From positions 300,763 to 364,762 of the forward strand of contig NZ_RFLW01000002.1 of the NCBI RefSeq assembly GCF_003719295.1: a stretch of 64,000 nucleotides of DNA. The letters are read 5' to 3'. The notes beneath the pieces are model-generated. The model did not search any database. It was given only the letters and a program-made list of their open reading frames with translations, and was not told the DNA's origin. Below are positions 14,770 through 23,859 of the stretch, one piece after another; positions within the stretch are counted from its first letter, which is position 1, and each line of letters starts with the position of its first letter. The DNA is from Haliea alexandrii (GTDB lineage Bacteria; Pseudomonadota; Gammaproteobacteria; Pseudomonadales; Halieaceae). The translations under genes and the position numbers were made by a program.

Positions 14770-16476
14770 ATGAGCTGGAAGACCTGGGTGTTACTGGGGC
14801 TCACGTTTGCCGTGGGGTTATTCACACTGTTCTCCATTGCCACGCGCTTGCCGACACCACCGGAGCATCAGGTGTTCGTCAACGGCGATGTGCTGACCAT
14901 GGATGCCGAAAACCGTGTGGTTCAGGCACTATCGGTGCGTGGCGAGCGCATCGAAGCACTCGGTAGCAACGAGGAAATGATGGCACTCGTGGATGACCGG
15001 ACCGAGGTGATCGATCTCGCCGGGCGCACACTCATGCCCGGCTTCATTGATGCACACGGCCACTTTCCCGGCTCCGCACTGAACACGGTATCTGTGGACT
15101 TGAACAGTCCGCCGATCGGGACGATGGAAAACATGGAGGACTTGCTGGGTGCCCTGCGGGCCCGGGCGGCGCAGCTGCCGGCGGGGGAGTGGGTTACCGG
15201 CTTCGGCTACGACGATACCCTGCTGGCGGAAGGGCGCCACCCCACCCGTGAAGAACTGGATGCGGTGGCACCCGAACACCCCGTCGCGCTCCTGCATATT
15301 TCCGGGCACATGGTGGTTGCCAATAGTCGCGCGCTGGAGGCTGTTGGAATAGGCGCAGACACACCCAACCCTGAAGGTGGCGTAATCGGTCGTACGCCCA
15401 GCGGTGAGTTGACCGGCTTGCTGGAGGAAACCGCGCGCCTGCCGGTTGCCGAACGCATGCTGGATCTCGGCGCCATGGATTTCCTGCGCATGGTGAGTGC
15501 GGCAGTGCGTGAATATGCCGAATATGGCGTCACCACCGCACAGGCGGGGGGCGTGGCGCCCCAGATGGCCGGGGGTTTCAAGCTCGCCAGCGCACTGGGA
15601 CTGATGCCGCTGCGGCTGGTGCTCTTCCCCATGCAGGATGATTACGGAGACGCGATCGGCGCTGGCACGTTCGATCCGGAGGACCTCGCGGCGCGGCGGA
15701 TTGATGTCGGCGCGGTAAAAATCGTCGCCGATGGCAGTATCCAGGGCTTTACCGGTTACCTCACGCGGCCCTATCACACACCATTCCACGGTGACGAAGA
15801 GTACCGCGGCTATGCAGCGGTACCCCGGGAACGTCTGTTCGAGCAGATCGAGACCCTGCATGCCGCGGGGTTACAGATCGCTGTGCATGGCAATGGTGAC
15901 GCCTCCATTGACGACATCCTGGATGCGTTTGCAGCGGCGCAGGCCGCCCACCCTGCAGACGACCCGCGCCTGATTCTGATTCACGCGCAAATGGCACGCC
16001 AGGATCAGATCCAGCGCATGGCAGAACTGGGTGTTACGCCCAGCTTTTTTGCCGCGCACACCTGGTTCTGGGGTGACCGACATCGGGAGATCTTTATCGG
16101 CCCCGAGCGCGCCGCGCAGATCAGTCCCGCGGGCTGGGCGCAGGCGGCGGGGCTGCGCTTCACCTCGCATATGGATACTCCGGTAACGCCGATGCGCCCG
16201 CTGCAGGCGGCCTGGAGCCTCGTACACAGGCAAACCTACGGCGGTGATGTGCTGGGACCGGAACAACGTGTGGATGTCATGACGGCCCTGCGTGCGGTGA
16301 CCATTGACGCCGCCTGGCAGGTTTTTCAAGAAGACAATCGCGGTTCGCTGGAGCCCGGCAAGTACGCGGACCTGGTGTTGCTGGATGGGAGTCCGCTGCG
16401 TGACACGATGGGGATGCGAGAGCTGCAAGTGGATGCTACCTGGGTGGGCGGGGCGCTGGTGTTCAAGCGGGGATAA
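14770..16476 (+). CDS. Membrane-anchored amidohydrolase, YtcJ-like (amidohydrolase_3)
   Basis: 568 aa from ATG 14770, with GGAG at 14758-14761. A single N-terminal membrane segment (about residues 5-25) precedes the metal-dependent hydrolase domain. Metal-site motifs: GFIDAHGHFPG, VGAVKIVADGSIQGF (possible carboxylated-Lys region), IAVHGNGDASIDDIL, LIHAQMARQ, and the late FTSHMDTPVTPM. This is the YtcJ/AepA-type amidohydrolase_3 group, with mostly unknown substrates. It is placed directly after the ACAD pair (31 bases), so it may hydrolyse an amide or ester made in the same catabolic route; that link is inference. Confidence 0.82.
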   Translation: MSWKTWVLLGLTFAVGLFTLFSIATRLPTPPEHQVFVNGDVLTMDAENRVVQALSVRGERIEALGSNEEMMALVDDRTEVIDLAGRTLMPGFIDAHGHFPGSALNTVSVDLNSPPIGTMENMEDLLGALRARAAQLPAGEWVTGFGYDDTLLAEGRHPTREELDAVAPEHPVALLHISGHMVVANSRALEAVGIGADTPNPEGGVIGRTPSGELTGLLEETARLPVAERMLDLGAMDFLRMVSAAVREYAEYGVTTAQAGGVAPQMAGGFKLASALGLMPLRLVLFPMQDDYGDAIGAGTFDPEDLAARRIDVGAVKIVADGSIQGFTGYLTRPYHTPFHGDEEYRGYAAVPRERLFEQIETLHAAGLQIAVHGNGDASIDDILDAFAAAQAAHPADDPRLILIHAQMARQDQIQRMAELGVTPSFFAAHTWFWGDRHREIFIGPERAAQISPAGWAQAAGLRFTSHMDTPVTPMRPLQAAWSLVHRQTYGGDVLGPEQRVDVMTALRAVTIDAAWQVFQEDNRGSLEPGKYADLVLLDGSPLRDTMGMRELQVDATWVGGALVFKRG

Positions 16477-16576
16477 ACGCGCGGCGTGGACAGTCGCGCC
16501 GTGATTCGTTATAAAAGCGCTGGTGTTACGTACCTGCTTCGGAAGGTAAAAAAACCAAAGGAATTGGTCCTCACCC

Positions 16577-17725
16577 ATGTACCTCTACAGCGTCGACAGA
16601 ACACTGACCTTTACATCCGAAGACATGGTGCTGTTCAAGGAATCGCCCTTTGCCTGCTGGATGGAGCGCCTGACGCTCGAAAACCCCGCGCACGGCGTTG
16701 CGCCCGATGCAGGCAGTGTACCCCCCGGCGACAGTGCCCGGCGGCAGGATGCAGTCGCCGAACTGCTCGCCAACAATGGCCGGCAAGTCACAGTGATCGA
16801 CTGGGATGCGCCGGAGACACTGCGGCGCAGTGAAACGCTGGCGGCCATGCGCAGCGGCACGGAGTTCATCGTCAACGGCCAGCTCGCCGTGGGGCCGCTG
16901 GCAGCATCCAGTCAGTTGTTGATGCGTACCAGCGGCTACTCAGAGCTGGGTAACCACCTGTATATCCCCTGCGACACTCAGGGTAAAACCAATCGGCACG
17001 ATGCCTTCCGGCTGTGTTTTCTTGCCGACCTGCTCCACAGCGTGCAGGGCGTGCTGCCACCGCAGATGGTGATGTTCCGCCGCGGCGGGCAAGCGCTGCA
17101 CCTGAAAACCGAGGATCATATCTTTCATTACCGCGCCGTAAAGCAGCATTTCATGGCAGCGCAGCGCGAGTTTCGCAAGCACCGTATGCCGGATCCGGCG
17201 CTATCCGTACATTTTGGTCGCTGGAGCGCCTGTGCCAATGACGTTTTGCGTCAGCGGGCCCTGCAGGGTGACGCGCACTGGCAGACGCAGGAGCGGCACG
17301 AGCTTGCGTTAACGCCGCCTGAATGCGACGTGCCGCTCGCCCGTGAGCGCACGGTGGAAACCACCGATGCAGCACTGCAGGGGCTGGAGTTTATCGGCAG
17401 TGGTGGGGCGTCGATGGCGTACGCCTCAGGTGGCCGGGCGGCCCGCGCGGGGGATCGTCGCCGGCGACCGGTACCGCCGGCTGCCCTGGGTGAGGCGCTG
17501 GCGCCATCCGCGGAGACGCAGCAGGTGGACCCGCTGTCGCACCCGCTGGATGCCGCCGGCTTCAGCGTGGCGCGACGTTTTGAAGCGCCGCCCCGGGGAC
17601 GCACCCCGTTGCCTCATGCCGAACCGCCAGATAACGATGTGGATCGGGAACAGGGGGCGCCGCGTCGCTTCACCCCGGTGCCGTTTTCAGCCAGCCTCAA
17701 CACCAGCGATAGCTTCGAAGGCTAA
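16577..17725 (+). CDS. RecB-nuclease-like N-terminal domain fused to disordered tail
   Basis: 382 aa from ATG 16577, with AAGGAA at 16558-16563. Residues 1-230 resemble the TM0106-type RecB-like putative nuclease: SEDMVLFKESPFACWMERL at the N-terminus, ETLRRSETLAAMRSGTEFI, and YIPCDTQGKTNRHDAF then LADLLHSVQGVLPPQM. In related proteins the nuclease core ends in DxK plus a Cys cluster; here the Asp is present but Lys is displaced (DTQGKT), and only one of the expected Cys remains in HFGRWSAC. Residues about 240-382 are Pro/Arg/Ala-rich, without predicted fold. Family assignment is from memory and tentative; if right, activity may be lost. Confidence 0.5.
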   Translation: MYLYSVDRTLTFTSEDMVLFKESPFACWMERLTLENPAHGVAPDAGSVPPGDSARRQDAVAELLANNGRQVTVIDWDAPETLRRSETLAAMRSGTEFIVNGQLAVGPLAASSQLLMRTSGYSELGNHLYIPCDTQGKTNRHDAFRLCFLADLLHSVQGVLPPQMVMFRRGGQALHLKTEDHIFHYRAVKQHFMAAQREFRKHRMPDPALSVHFGRWSACANDVLRQRALQGDAHWQTQERHELALTPPECDVPLARERTVETTDAALQGLEFIGSGGASMAYASGGRAARAGDRRRRPVPPAALGEALAPSAETQQVDPLSHPLDAAGFSVARRFEAPPRGRTPLPHAEPPDNDVDREQGAPRRFTPVPFSASLNTSDSFEG

Positions 17726-17738
17726 TCCGGGCAACGAC

Positions 17739-18413
17739 TCAAGGGCCTAGCAAGGCAGTGCGGGGGCGAATAAACAGCGCCTCGCAGCTTGCGGTCACTT
17801 CGCCATCCAACAGCATTTCGCCGGTGACCACTGTTTTGCGGCCCACAGTGTCCTGCAGGGTTGCGTGCAGGTCCAGATCGCGATTCAACGGTGTCGGACG
17901 GTGGTAGCGCACGGTCAGCGAACCGGTCATGCCGGGGTTGTCACCTGCCAGTTGCGCCATGCCGAGGAACTGGTCGAAAATAGCCGCGATAAAACCCCCG
18001 TGGATATAACCGGGCGGCCCTTCGTAGGCATAGCCGCAACGCACGGTCCCGAAAGCCTCGCGCCCCTTGAGCCACATATTGAGTGCCGGCGACAGAGGGT
18101 TGCTCCAGCCGCCCAGCGCATTCAGTTCATGATTCACCTCACCGTGCCCACCGTGTTTGCCATCCTTCAGGAATGCCGCCAGGCCGTAGAGACGTGGCTC
18201 GGCCTGGAGCTGGTGAGCCTCGCGTTCGAGACGCTGCGCCAGCGCATTAATGAAGTCAGTGGAGGCGTCGCTGGTTACCAGGGCTTCGGTGAGTGCGCGC
18301 AAGGCCTCGGCGGCCCTCCGCTTCGCTTCCCAGTGGGATGAAAAAGGCGGTGAAACCTCTTCCGAGGCAAAAGGGCTGAAAACCGCCTTGCTGCTTTCTG
18401 GGCTATCAAACAT
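17739..18413 (-). CDS. PaaI-type hotdog thioesterase
   Basis: 224 aa from the ATG at 18413 (MFDSPESSK...). The acyl-CoA thioesterase core is at the C-terminus: GPPGYIHGGFIAAIFDQFLG (the GGxxAxxFD helix, about residues 125-144), then MTGSLTVRYHRPTPLNRDL. Residues 1-100 are a less conserved helical extension. Such enzymes hydrolyse acyl-CoA or related thioesters; here probably serving the neighbouring catabolic genes. It follows the epoxide hydrolase on the same strand after 25 bases, so likely one operon. The 3' end is convergent with the preceding gene, 13 bases away. Confidence 0.8.
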   Translation of the reverse strand: MFDSPESSKAVFSPFASEEVSPPFSSHWEAKRRAAEALRALTEALVTSDASTDFINALAQRLEREAHQLQAEPRLYGLAAFLKDGKHGGHGEVNHELNALGGWSNPLSPALNMWLKGREAFGTVRCGYAYEGPPGYIHGGFIAAIFDQFLGMAQLAGDNPGMTGSLTVRYHRPTPLNRDLDLHATLQDTVGRKTVVTGEMLLDGEVTASCEALFIRPRTALLGP

Positions 18414-18438
18414 GTAGCGGGTCCTGTTTTGTAGTGTG

Positions 18439-19593
18439 CTAGCGCAGGCTGCGAAAGCAGGTGCGTAACTCATTGACCAGTACGTCAGGTTGCTCCAGCG
18501 CGGCGAAATGCCCACCTTGCGACAGCTCGTTCCAGTGAATGAGGTTCTGGAAGCGCTGCTCGGCCCAGCGCCGGCTACTGCGGAAAATCTCTTTGGGGAA
18601 GATTGAGCACCCGGTGGGCATGGCAATCGGCTGCATGGAAGGATTGTTGAAGCTCTCCCAATACAGCCGCGCCGAGCTTGCACCGGTGTTGTTCAACCAA
18701 TAGAGCATCACGTTGTCGAGCAGTTCATCGCGGTTGATGACATGTTCAGGATGCTTGATGCCATCGCGCTCGCAGTCTGTCCACGCGTAGAATTTCTCCA
18801 CAACCCAGGCCATCTGGCCGACGGGCGAGTCAGCCAGCCCATAACCGAGGGTCTGCGGGCGGGTGGACTGCTGTTTCGAGTATCCGGAGTCCCACTGGGC
18901 ATAGAAGGTCATCGCTTCCAGTGCCGCCTGCTCATTCGGCTTGAGGTCGTTCATCGTCTCCGGATCGGGCGTCACAATGGGCATGGTGATGTGGATGCCC
19001 GCGCAATGGTCGGTCTCCGTCTGCCCAATACTCTGGGTGATCATGCTGCCCCAGTCGCCCCCCTGCGCGATGTAGCGGCTATACCCGAGGCGCGCCATCA
19101 GTTCGCCCCACATGCGGCCAATGCGCTCCACGGAGGTGCCAGTGCCAGTCGGTTTACCCGAAAAACCGTAGCCGGGCAGGGAGGGAATTACCACATGGAA
19201 GGCATCAGCGGCGCTGCCTCCGTGCGCAACCGGGTCTACCAGCGCGTCGATGATATGGCGAAACTCCAGCACCGAGCCGGGCCAGCCGTGAGATATGATC
19301 AGGGGCAAAGCTCCGGCATGCGGCGAGCGGCAGTGCAGGAAGTGGATGTCGATGCCGTCGAGGCGGGTGCGGAACTGTGGCCAGCGGTTCAGCTCCGCCT
19401 CACAACGCCGCCAGTCGTACTCGCGCGCCCAGTAGCCTGCCAGTTCCTGCGTGTAGGCCAGTGGTATACCCTGGCTCCAGTCATCGCAGGTTTCTTTTTC
19501 CGGCCACCGGGTTGTGCTGAGACGACGCTGCAAATCCTCCAGATCCGCATCGGAAATATCGACAGTGAATGGCAGAACGGCGGTATCGGACAT
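18439..19593 (-). CDS. Epoxide hydrolase (EHN domain, alpha/beta hydrolase)
   Basis: 384 aa from ATG 19593, GAGGG upstream. The N-terminal EHN domain (about 5-110) has FTVDISDADLEDLQRRLSTTRWPE and TRLDGIDIHFLHCRS; the hydrolase has oxyanion motif HGWPGS (102-107), nucleophile Asp180 in QGGDWGSM, and His in QGGHFAALEQP near the C-terminus. This is the soluble/microsomal-type epoxide hydrolase, which opens epoxides to diols with water. The epoxide could be from terpenoid, limonene or fatty-acid metabolism; the adjacent thioesterase and reductase fit lipid or terpenoid use. In an operon with the PaaI gene. Confidence 0.9.
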   Translation of the reverse strand: MSDTAVLPFTVDISDADLEDLQRRLSTTRWPEKETCDDWSQGIPLAYTQELAGYWAREYDWRRCEAELNRWPQFRTRLDGIDIHFLHCRSPHAGALPLIISHGWPGSVLEFRHIIDALVDPVAHGGSAADAFHVVIPSLPGYGFSGKPTGTGTSVERIGRMWGELMARLGYSRYIAQGGDWGSMITQSIGQTETDHCAGIHITMPIVTPDPETMNDLKPNEQAALEAMTFYAQWDSGYSKQQSTRPQTLGYGLADSPVGQMAWVVEKFYAWTDCERDGIKHPEHVINRDELLDNVMLYWLNNTGASSARLYWESFNNPSMQPIAMPTGCSIFPKEIFRSSRRWAEQRFQNLIHWNELSQGGHFAALEQPDVLVNELRTCFRSLR

Positions 19594-19685
19594 GGCAGGA
19601 CCCTCAGTTGAGCGCACTACCGTAGCCACAGCTCAGTTGCGATGCAAGCGCTACGGGCGTCAATCCGTGCCGGCGGTATACCCGC

Positions 19686-21146
19686 TTAACCCGCGGTTGC
19701 CGCCTGCTTGCGCGTAGCGCTGCGTCGCTTCGCCGGGGTTTTGCGCGGCTTGGCCGCAGTGACTGACTCCAGGTAGGGTTGCAGGGCTTCGCGTTGCGCA
19801 GCATCGCCTTCGGTCTTGCGCAGCAAGTGCGGCGTGCGCGGTTCCCGGTCGAGAAACAGCTCCCCGCTCGCCTTGCCCGCTTCAGTGGCGACCGCGAGCC
19901 ACACGATGGTGTCGGCACCTTCCTCGGGGCTGCGCAGAATACGCCGTGTGATGCGGTGAAAACCGGGCAGTGCCGACTCCACCCCCGGGGTGTCGGCCCA
20001 GCCCGGGTGCATGGCATTGACCACGATACCCTCATCGGCCCAGGCTTCGGCCCACTGTTCGGTCAACACCATGAGGCCCCGTTTGCAGCGGGCGTAGGCT
20101 ACACTGCCCGAGTAGTTTTCCTCCCGGGCCTGCAGCCAGCGCACCTTCAATGGCTGCGTGTACATGCCCCCGGAGACCACGTTGATCACACGGGCTTGCG
20201 GGGCGGCCAGCAACAGGGGCTTCAGCCCTTCAGTAAGGCGGTAGGGTGACAGCAGCAGAAGCGCGAAGCTCTGCTCCAGCCCCTCTGGGGTCAGCGTGCG
20301 CTCGTTGAAGAGAGCACCCGCGTTGTTTACCAGAATGTCGATCGGGAGTTCGGTGCGCAGCAGACGCTCCACCAGACGCTGCACCTCGGACATCAGGCTC
20401 AAGTCGGCAATTTCCACGGAAATATTGGGGTTGCCGGTTTCCCGCTGCAGCGTGTTGATCAGTTCCTGCGCGCGGGATTCGTTGCGGATGACCAGGGTAA
20501 GCGTAGCGCCGCGTTCCGCGAGGGATCGCGCCGTAGCCAGGCCGAGCCCGGAGGTGGCCCCCGTAATGACAGCGTGCTTGTCTCCCATCCACGCGGACAT
20601 CGGGTTCCAGTGCTTTTTACCCAGCGTGTAGCCGCGCCGGCTGAAACGTGCGACGCCGGGCAGCACCCAGCGGTCTGCGCGTGCGTTACCGGCCGAGATG
20701 GTCGGTGCAGGATAGTTGTCCTCCAGCGCTGCCCTCAGCCCCTGCAGGGATTCAAAGCCCATTTTCTCCATGCCCTTGCGCAGCGCGGACACGGTGGGCC
20801 CCAGCGGCACGTGGAAGCTGAACGATGCCCGGTAATCGATGTGCGTGCCGGTAGTGGATGTAGAGAAGTGAATGACGTCGGTGACCTCGAACAGACGACA
20901 CGTGCCGTGCAGCTCAATGGATTTATCCTGCTCCAGGTGCGTGACGGTGTAGAGCAGGTCCACGGACCCGACGGGCATATCACAGGTCACGCGGAATCGG
21001 GTGCCTACCTCCACCGGCCCCGCGGACAACTTCTCCGCAGCGCTGGCGGTGGCATCCCACTCCCGGGTGCTGCGAAAGTCTTTCACATAGTCGAATGCTT
21101 CGCGCACAGGGCGCGGCACATCGATTTTTTCGTGCAGCTCAATCAT
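19686..21146 (-). CDS. SRPBCC-SDR fusion protein
   Basis: 486 aa. Residues 1-~145 form an SRPBCC (polyketide cyclase-like) domain: hydrophobic ligand pocket with TREWDATASAAEKL and TGTHIDYRASFSFHVPLGP. Residues ~185-450 form a classical SDR: TGATSGLG (195-202), NNAG (274-277), Ser325 in NVVSGGMY, and Tyr351-x3-Lys355 in YARCK, so all catalytic residues are present. The ~40-residue tail is basic. Fusion of the ligand pocket to an oxidoreductase is uncommon; it may channel a lipophilic substrate. It lies next to epoxide hydrolase and thioesterase genes on the same strand (92 bases away), so a lipid or terpenoid pathway is likely. Confidence 0.88.
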   Translation of the reverse strand: MIELHEKIDVPRPVREAFDYVKDFRSTREWDATASAAEKLSAGPVEVGTRFRVTCDMPVGSVDLLYTVTHLEQDKSIELHGTCRLFEVTDVIHFSTSTTGTHIDYRASFSFHVPLGPTVSALRKGMEKMGFESLQGLRAALEDNYPAPTISAGNARADRWVLPGVARFSRRGYTLGKKHWNPMSAWMGDKHAVITGATSGLGLATARSLAERGATLTLVIRNESRAQELINTLQRETGNPNISVEIADLSLMSEVQRLVERLLRTELPIDILVNNAGALFNERTLTPEGLEQSFALLLLSPYRLTEGLKPLLLAAPQARVINVVSGGMYTQPLKVRWLQAREENYSGSVAYARCKRGLMVLTEQWAEAWADEGIVVNAMHPGWADTPGVESALPGFHRITRRILRSPEEGADTIVWLAVATEAGKASGELFLDREPRTPHLLRKTEGDAAQREALQPYLESVTAAKPRKTPAKRRSATRKQAATAG

Positions 21147-21315
21147 GGTGCAAACCTCTGAAAAACGTTAGCCTTTATACGATGTGCTACCGGGTACAGA
21201 TTGCCGCTTCGGTAATCAGTATAGACGCCGCGTGGCCCCGCGTTTTTAGGCGGTGTCTGCAGAGCGCTCACCGCATTGGGCCGGAAGCTGCCTGGAAAAT
21301 GGCGAAGGAGTGAGA

Positions 21316-21786
21316 ATGGTCGGTTGCTGCCGGATTTTTGGGGTATTGTGCTGTGCGCTGGCTAGCCTTGCTGTGCAGGCGCAGTACGACATAGACACCC
21401 GTTTGCCCACCTGTGACAATTTCGCCTGGTCGCAGGCGGTGCACGACAGCTACCCCGATATCGAGCAGATCTGCCGCGGCATTTACCAGCGAGACGGCGT
21501 GTTCTATGCCCAGGCCGAGGTTGAGGTGTTACGGGTCAGTGGTAATCGCATGACCGTGCGCACGGTACATGTTGATGGCAGTGCGGGGCACCAGACAACG
21601 GTGCGAGTTGGCCCGCAATGGCGCGCACTGATCGACGGCAAGTCACTGCGGGCCGGCGAGTTGATTGCCGGGCAGCGTCTCACGGTCTACATTCCGCAGC
21701 ATAGTTTCGAGTTGACCTCCGAGGCGGGGGCGGGGCTTGCAGAGGAAGCGGCACCAGCCTCCGGGGATGGCGCCAGTGCGCAGTAG
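21316..21786 (+). CDS. Secreted protein of unknown function
   Basis: 156 aa from ATG 21316 (AGGAG at 21306-21310; GTG two codons earlier is also possible). Signal peptide with hydrophobic core and cleavage near QAQ/YD. The mature part carries Cys in LPTCDNF and EQICRGIY, which may form a disulfide, then a compact beta-rich middle (VEVLRVSGNRMTVRTVHVDG), and an acidic/Ala-rich end. No family was recognised. Its 3' end is 2 bases from the convergent downstream gene. Confidence 0.6.
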   Translation: MVGCCRIFGVLCCALASLAVQAQYDIDTRLPTCDNFAWSQAVHDSYPDIEQICRGIYQRDGVFYAQAEVEVLRVSGNRMTVRTVHVDGSAGHQTTVRVGPQWRALIDGKSLRAGELIAGQRLTVYIPQHSFELTSEAGAGLAEEAAPASGDGASAQ

Positions 21787-21788
21787 CG

Positions 21789-22127
21789 TTATTCGTCCAC
21801 CCAGATCTGGCGCAACGGTTCACCAAAATCATCGTACACTGTCTTGCGTCGAGGGCGGGCGCGATTGGTTTTTTTCGTCGCGGGTTGCTTTTTCTGTAGT
21901 GCTTTGCGGCGCTCTTCGATGGCGGCGACCACCTCCGGAATCAGGGTCCGCTCTGCGCGAGGTTCGGTGAACAGCCGCCGGGTCAGATACAGAGGAGCAG
22001 CGAGGGGGTCTTTGCCACTCACGCCGGACGGCACCGACTCCACTTCACCACCCGCCTGCAAAAAGCGCCGGGTCTCACGGTCAAGGTCGGCGCGCAGGTC
22101 GGCTTTCTCGGGTAGCTTCTTTACCAT
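21789..22127 (-). CDS. Small conserved hypothetical protein
   Basis: 112 aa starting MVKKLPEKADLRADLDRETRRFLQAGG. The N-terminal part is helical with a GGEVESVPSGVSGKDPL turn region; the C-terminal half is very basic (RRKALQKKQPATKKTNRARPRRK) and ends with an acidic VYDDFGEPLRQIWVDE. The charge pattern and length suggest a nucleic-acid- or polymerase-associated small protein, but no family match is firm. Start codon ATG at 22127 is the only reasonable one. Confidence 0.55.
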   Translation of the reverse strand: MVKKLPEKADLRADLDRETRRFLQAGGEVESVPSGVSGKDPLAAPLYLTRRLFTEPRAERTLIPEVVAAIEERRKALQKKQPATKKTNRARPRRKTVYDDFGEPLRQIWVDE

Positions 22128-22207
22128 GGGCTGTGCCTGCTGCCTCGCGGGTTAGGCATCCAAAACCGTTGAGTATAGCGTTATCCCGTCATTTTCACAG
22201 ACCTGAC

Positions 22208-22630
22208 TCAAGGGGCTCGAACCGGCAAAATCATCGCGCGCGCCGCCAGCCCCATGCCCGCCAGCGCACCGAGCAGGTCCGCCACGAAGTCGCTGACGCT
22301 GCCCGAACGCCCGGGAACCCAGAGTTGCAGCACCTCCGTGGCCCCCGCGAACAGTGCCAGTGCAAGGACGATCTGCACCACCTGAGTGATTCGACCACCC
22401 CAGGCGCGCAGGCTCGTGTAACCGCACAGCCCGAACAGGGCCACGTGAACGAGCTTGTCAGACCCGCTGACCTGAGGACCCGGCGTGTCCGCCAAGCCCA
22501 GCCAGTCAGCGAGTGCTGCGAGCGCCGACCCCGGCAACAGCAGTAGCGCAGCGGTGATGCCGAGCGCCGCAATGGCCTGCCACTGGGCTGCTTGGTAGCG
22601 ACCAACGTGCCGCGCCGCAGGCTCACGCAT
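22208..22630 (-). CDS. VanZ-like membrane protein
   Basis: 140 aa from ATG 22630; an ATG at 22651 is in frame but would reach into the upstream gene further. Four membrane segments (about 20-40, 60-80, 92-112, 115-135) carry the VanZ-like pattern SDKLVHVALFGLCGY and FAGATEVLQLWVPGRSGSVSDFVADLLGALAG. VanZ-family proteins are associated with teicoplanin resistance in Gram-positives, but Gram-negative members have unknown function. Overlaps the methyltransferase stop by 8 bases, so it is probably co-translated with it as the last gene of a three-gene operon. Confidence 0.75.
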   Translation of the reverse strand: MREPAARHVGRYQAAQWQAIAALGITAALLLLPGSALAALADWLGLADTPGPQVSGSDKLVHVALFGLCGYTSLRAWGGRITQVVQIVLALALFAGATEVLQLWVPGRSGSVSDFVADLLGALAGMGLAARAMILPVRAP

Positions 22631-23852
22631 GCTCTGGCCGCCGGGCGTCAATCAGCAGATTACGCGGTGTCAGCTGGTAATCACAGAACGTGCCGAGGCG
22701 CACGTCCGCGCCGCTTTCCTGCAGCAGCAGGGCGCGGTCCAGCGCCAGCCAGATCTCCAGCGGGCGTTGAAACACATGCGTGACGAGCTCAATACGCCGC
22801 AGTAGTTTGCGTCGCTGCGCGCCCTGTTCAAGCCACTGCTGTTCATTCACGGTATCCGGTGCTGGCAGGTGCTTGAGCGCCGCGGCGTAACGCAAAAAAT
22901 CGCTGAATGAGCCGCGCAGAACAGCGGTCGGCAGGGATGGCAGAGGCAGGTAACTATCGCTGGCGCGCGCAGTGCGCTGCCACTCGTCAAACGCCAGCCG
23001 CCACCACAGCTCCTGTTGCCGCTTGCGACGTGTACCACAACTGCCCGTCACGGTTTCCTGCTGGGTCAGCTGCAGGTCGGTGCGAGTCAGCCGCAGTTCG
23101 CTTGCCGCCCCCGGGCGCGAAAGCGGTTGATAGGCATGCTGGGCAATCGCGTCGTAGCAGCAGGGTGAAAGGCTGAGTCGTGCGCACTCGCTGTGTGTCC
23201 AGTGCTGCAAGAGCGTGGTGTGCAGGTCGCCACAGGCATGCAGGGCAACAGCGTGCCCTCCACGTGGCAGTAGTGCGCCTGCGTTGGCGCACAGTACGTC
23301 CATTTCGCAAAACTCGACCGCCGCCGCCGCCGCCCAGCGCGCCGCCAGTTGCCGTCCGGCGCGGCAGAGCTCGGGATCCCGTTCGATACTCGTGACCCGG
23401 CGCCGGTCACTCGTCGCCAGCAGCCGGCCAAGATGCCCCTTGCCGGCGCACCATTCAAGCACCTGCTGGTCGGTGTCGGGCATGCGCGCCGCGAACGCCT
23501 TGATCTGTTGCCACTTGCGCCCGGGGATACCTGTATCCAGGCGTGCAGGAACCGCCAGATCGCGGGCCGGTAAACGGGGCAGGGCGCACAGCTCGGCAAG
23601 GCGCGTGGCGGCCTCACCCAGCCAGGGTTGCAACCATTGCAGGCGCTCCAGTGGTGCAGCCTCCAGAGTTGCCAGCTGTGCGTCATCCAGGCGCTGCAGC
23701 GCTGCAGCGAGTGTGGGATGGGTTGTCGACCAGGGCAGCACACGATAGTGAAACGGTCTCAGCTGCCACAGCTCACGGTGCCGGTACAGCAAGCTATCGA
23801 GGGCCTGAAACCGCGGCAGGCAGTCGTTTTCCGGGACGGTGTTTGCGGCCAT
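22623..23852 (-). CDS. SAM-dependent methyltransferase (GSTCD/Methyltransf_32 type)
   Basis: 409 aa. Motif I VLEWCAGKGHLGRLLA (about residues 143-158) binds SAM; SLSPCCYDAIAQH carries the S-P-C-C-Y signature of this class, usually described for GSTCD-like methyltransferases, probably acting on RNA or protein. The N-terminal ~110 residues (Leu-rich, helical) are a separate domain. The gene lies between thioredoxin and VanZ genes on the same strand. The substrate is unknown. Start at 23852 ATG. Confidence 0.75.
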   Translation of the reverse strand: MAANTVPENDCLPRFQALDSLLYRHRELWQLRPFHYRVLPWSTTHPTLAAALQRLDDAQLATLEAAPLERLQWLQPWLGEAATRLAELCALPRLPARDLAVPARLDTGIPGRKWQQIKAFAARMPDTDQQVLEWCAGKGHLGRLLATSDRRRVTSIERDPELCRAGRQLAARWAAAAAVEFCEMDVLCANAGALLPRGGHAVALHACGDLHTTLLQHWTHSECARLSLSPCCYDAIAQHAYQPLSRPGAASELRLTRTDLQLTQQETVTGSCGTRRKRQQELWWRLAFDEWQRTARASDSYLPLPSLPTAVLRGSFSDFLRYAAALKHLPAPDTVNEQQWLEQGAQRRKLLRRIELVTHVFQRPLEIWLALDRALLLQESGADVRLGTFCDYQLTPRNLLIDARRPEHA

Positions 23853-23859
23853 CAGGAGT

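Noticed and set aside
13482-15861. Long minus-strand frames opposite the acyl-CoA dehydrogenase and amidohydrolase genes
   Set aside because: They are mirror frames of strongly supported plus-strand genes and lack any family motif.
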